The notes beneath the pieces are model-generated. The model was given only the letters and a program-made list of their open reading frames with translations, did not search any database and was not told the DNA's origin. From an uncultured Erysipelotrichaceae bacterium (GTDB taxonomy: Bacteria > Bacillota_I > Bacilli_A > RF39 > UBA660), in assembly GCA_902783215.1 (NCBI GenBank), contig CACZQD010000078.1, positions 1-5,814 on the forward strand: a DNA stretch of 5,814 nucleotides, written 5' to 3'. Below are positions 5,426 to 5,814 of this stretch, piece by piece. How positions within the stretch are numbered: position 1 is the first letter of the stretch; each line of letters begins with the position of its first letter. The position numbers and the translations under genes were made by a program.

Positions 5426-5453
5426 ATTATAGCAAACTATATGTAAAAGTCAA
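5426..5453 (-). promoter_or_regulatory. Strong promoter of the sigma factor gene
   Basis: On the minus strand TTGACT (5453-5448) precedes, by 16 nt, a perfect extended -10, TGCTATAAT (5434-5426). The predicted start is near 5419, leaving a leader of about 25 nt before the GTG. It is the best promoter in the window. Its -35 lies within the U-tract region of the pnp terminator. Confidence 0.8.
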
Positions 5454-5476
5454 TAAAAACAGCTATTTAATAGCTG
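5451..5476 (-). terminator. Intrinsic terminator of pnp
   Basis: On the minus strand CAGCTAT (5476-5470) pairs with ATAGCTG (5466-5460) in a perfect 7-bp stem with a 3-nt loop, followed by TTTTTATTG (5459-5451). The pnp stop codon TAG (5465-5463) is inside the descending arm. Confidence 0.85.
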
Positions 5477-5813
5477 CTTTTCTTGATAAATTTAATCTAC
5501 CGCGTTTATCATAACCTAAACATTTAACGATAACTTGATCGCCTTCTTTAACTATATCAGTAACTTTTTCTGTACGTTTAACGTCTAATTCTGATATATG
5601 AATCATTCCTTCACATCCAGGCCATAATTCTACAAAAGCTCCTGATTCAATAGTTTTAGTAACCGTACCATTATATATTTTACCTTCTTCAGGAACTCTA
5701 ACAATATCTTTTATCATTTTAGCTGTTTTTTCAATAATTTTTTTATCAGTATGATAAATAATTACTTTACCATCATCTTCTAAATCAACTTTAACAGCAT
5801 TAACATCATTAAC
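5463..5813 (-). CDS. pnp: Polynucleotide phosphorylase, C-terminal KH-S1 part (5' end outside window)
   Basis: PNPase is a 3'-to-5' phosphorolytic exoribonuclease that degrades RNA in the cytosol. Only the last 116 residues are in the window; the frame is open to the right edge, so the gene starts beyond it. The visible part begins with the end of the KH domain (DVNAVKVDLEDDGKVIIY, like the family's 'TG.KIDIEDDG.V.I'). It continues with TAKMIKDIVRVPEEGKIYNGTVT, the usual KH-S1 link. The S1 RNA-binding domain includes ESGAFVELWPGCEGMIHISEL and LGYDKRGRLNLSRKA. The protein ends right after S1 with AAIK and has no acidic or basic tail. An ATG in the link (5717) could be mistaken for the start of an 84-aa S1 protein, but the KH match upstream shows it is internal. 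The stop is followed at once by a strong terminator. Confidence 0.93.
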   Translation of the reverse strand, partial: VNDVNAVKVDLEDDGKVIIYHTDKKIIEKTAKMIKDIVRVPEEGKIYNGTVTKTIESGAFVELWPGCEGMIHISELDVKRTEKVTDIVKEGDQVIVKCLGYDKRGRLNLSRKAAIK

Positions 5814-5814
5814 A

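Noticed and set aside
5463..5717. Stand-alone 84-aa S1-domain protein
   Set aside because: The frame is open to the window edge and the residues before the ATG match the PNPase KH domain, so the ATG is internal to pnp.
1..5814. tRNA, rRNA, CRISPR array, complete insertion sequence
   Set aside because: I saw no cloverleaf with a TTCGA-type arm, no regularly spaced direct repeats, and no transposase or integrase motifs on either strand.

Overview
The window is strongly AT-rich. It uses the standard bacterial code: Trp is read from TGG, and TGA occurs only as a stop (sufD and the M3-like gene). Intergenic gaps are very short, Shine-Dalgarno sites are strong (AGGAGATGAT, GGAGGTGAT), and intrinsic terminators are embedded in gene ends. 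Together with Firmicutes-type sufC-sufD-sufS order, this suggests a small-genome member of Bacilli/Mycoplasmatota, perhaps an uncultured gut lineage. The taxon is inferred from style and gene content and was not tested.

Layout, left to right. Positions 1-106 hold a likely minus-strand promoter for a gene beyond the left edge, plus a short hairpin. Positions 107-2868 are a minus-strand operon, sufC-sufD-sufS. SufC is the ATPase, SufD a short scaffold-type subunit, and SufS the cysteine desulfurase of iron-sulfur cluster assembly. The genes are translationally coupled: an 8-nt overlap, then a 4-nt gap. sufU and sufB, usual members of this operon, are not in the window. A 146-bp divergent region follows, with promoters, operator-like dyads and an orphan terminator hairpin. 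It leads rightward to a HIT-family (HinT-like) nucleotide hydrolase at 3015-3386.

The HIT gene converges on a 366-aa minus-strand gene (3388-4488). I read this as a catalytically dead relative of M3/oligoendopeptidase F. The two genes share one bidirectional terminator that contains both stop codons.

Further right on the minus strand is an RpoD-like sigma-70 gene (4565-5394). A one-base deficit in a T run splits it in two between regions 3 and 4. Upstream of it is the 3' end of pnp (polynucleotide phosphorylase, KH-S1 end), whose stop codon also lies in its terminator hairpin.

Most candidate promoters here have a TGn-extended -10 and a poor -35. The items I would look at first are the frameshifted sigma factor, the reduced suf operon with its cysteine-rich short SufD, and the HEXXH-less M3-like protein.
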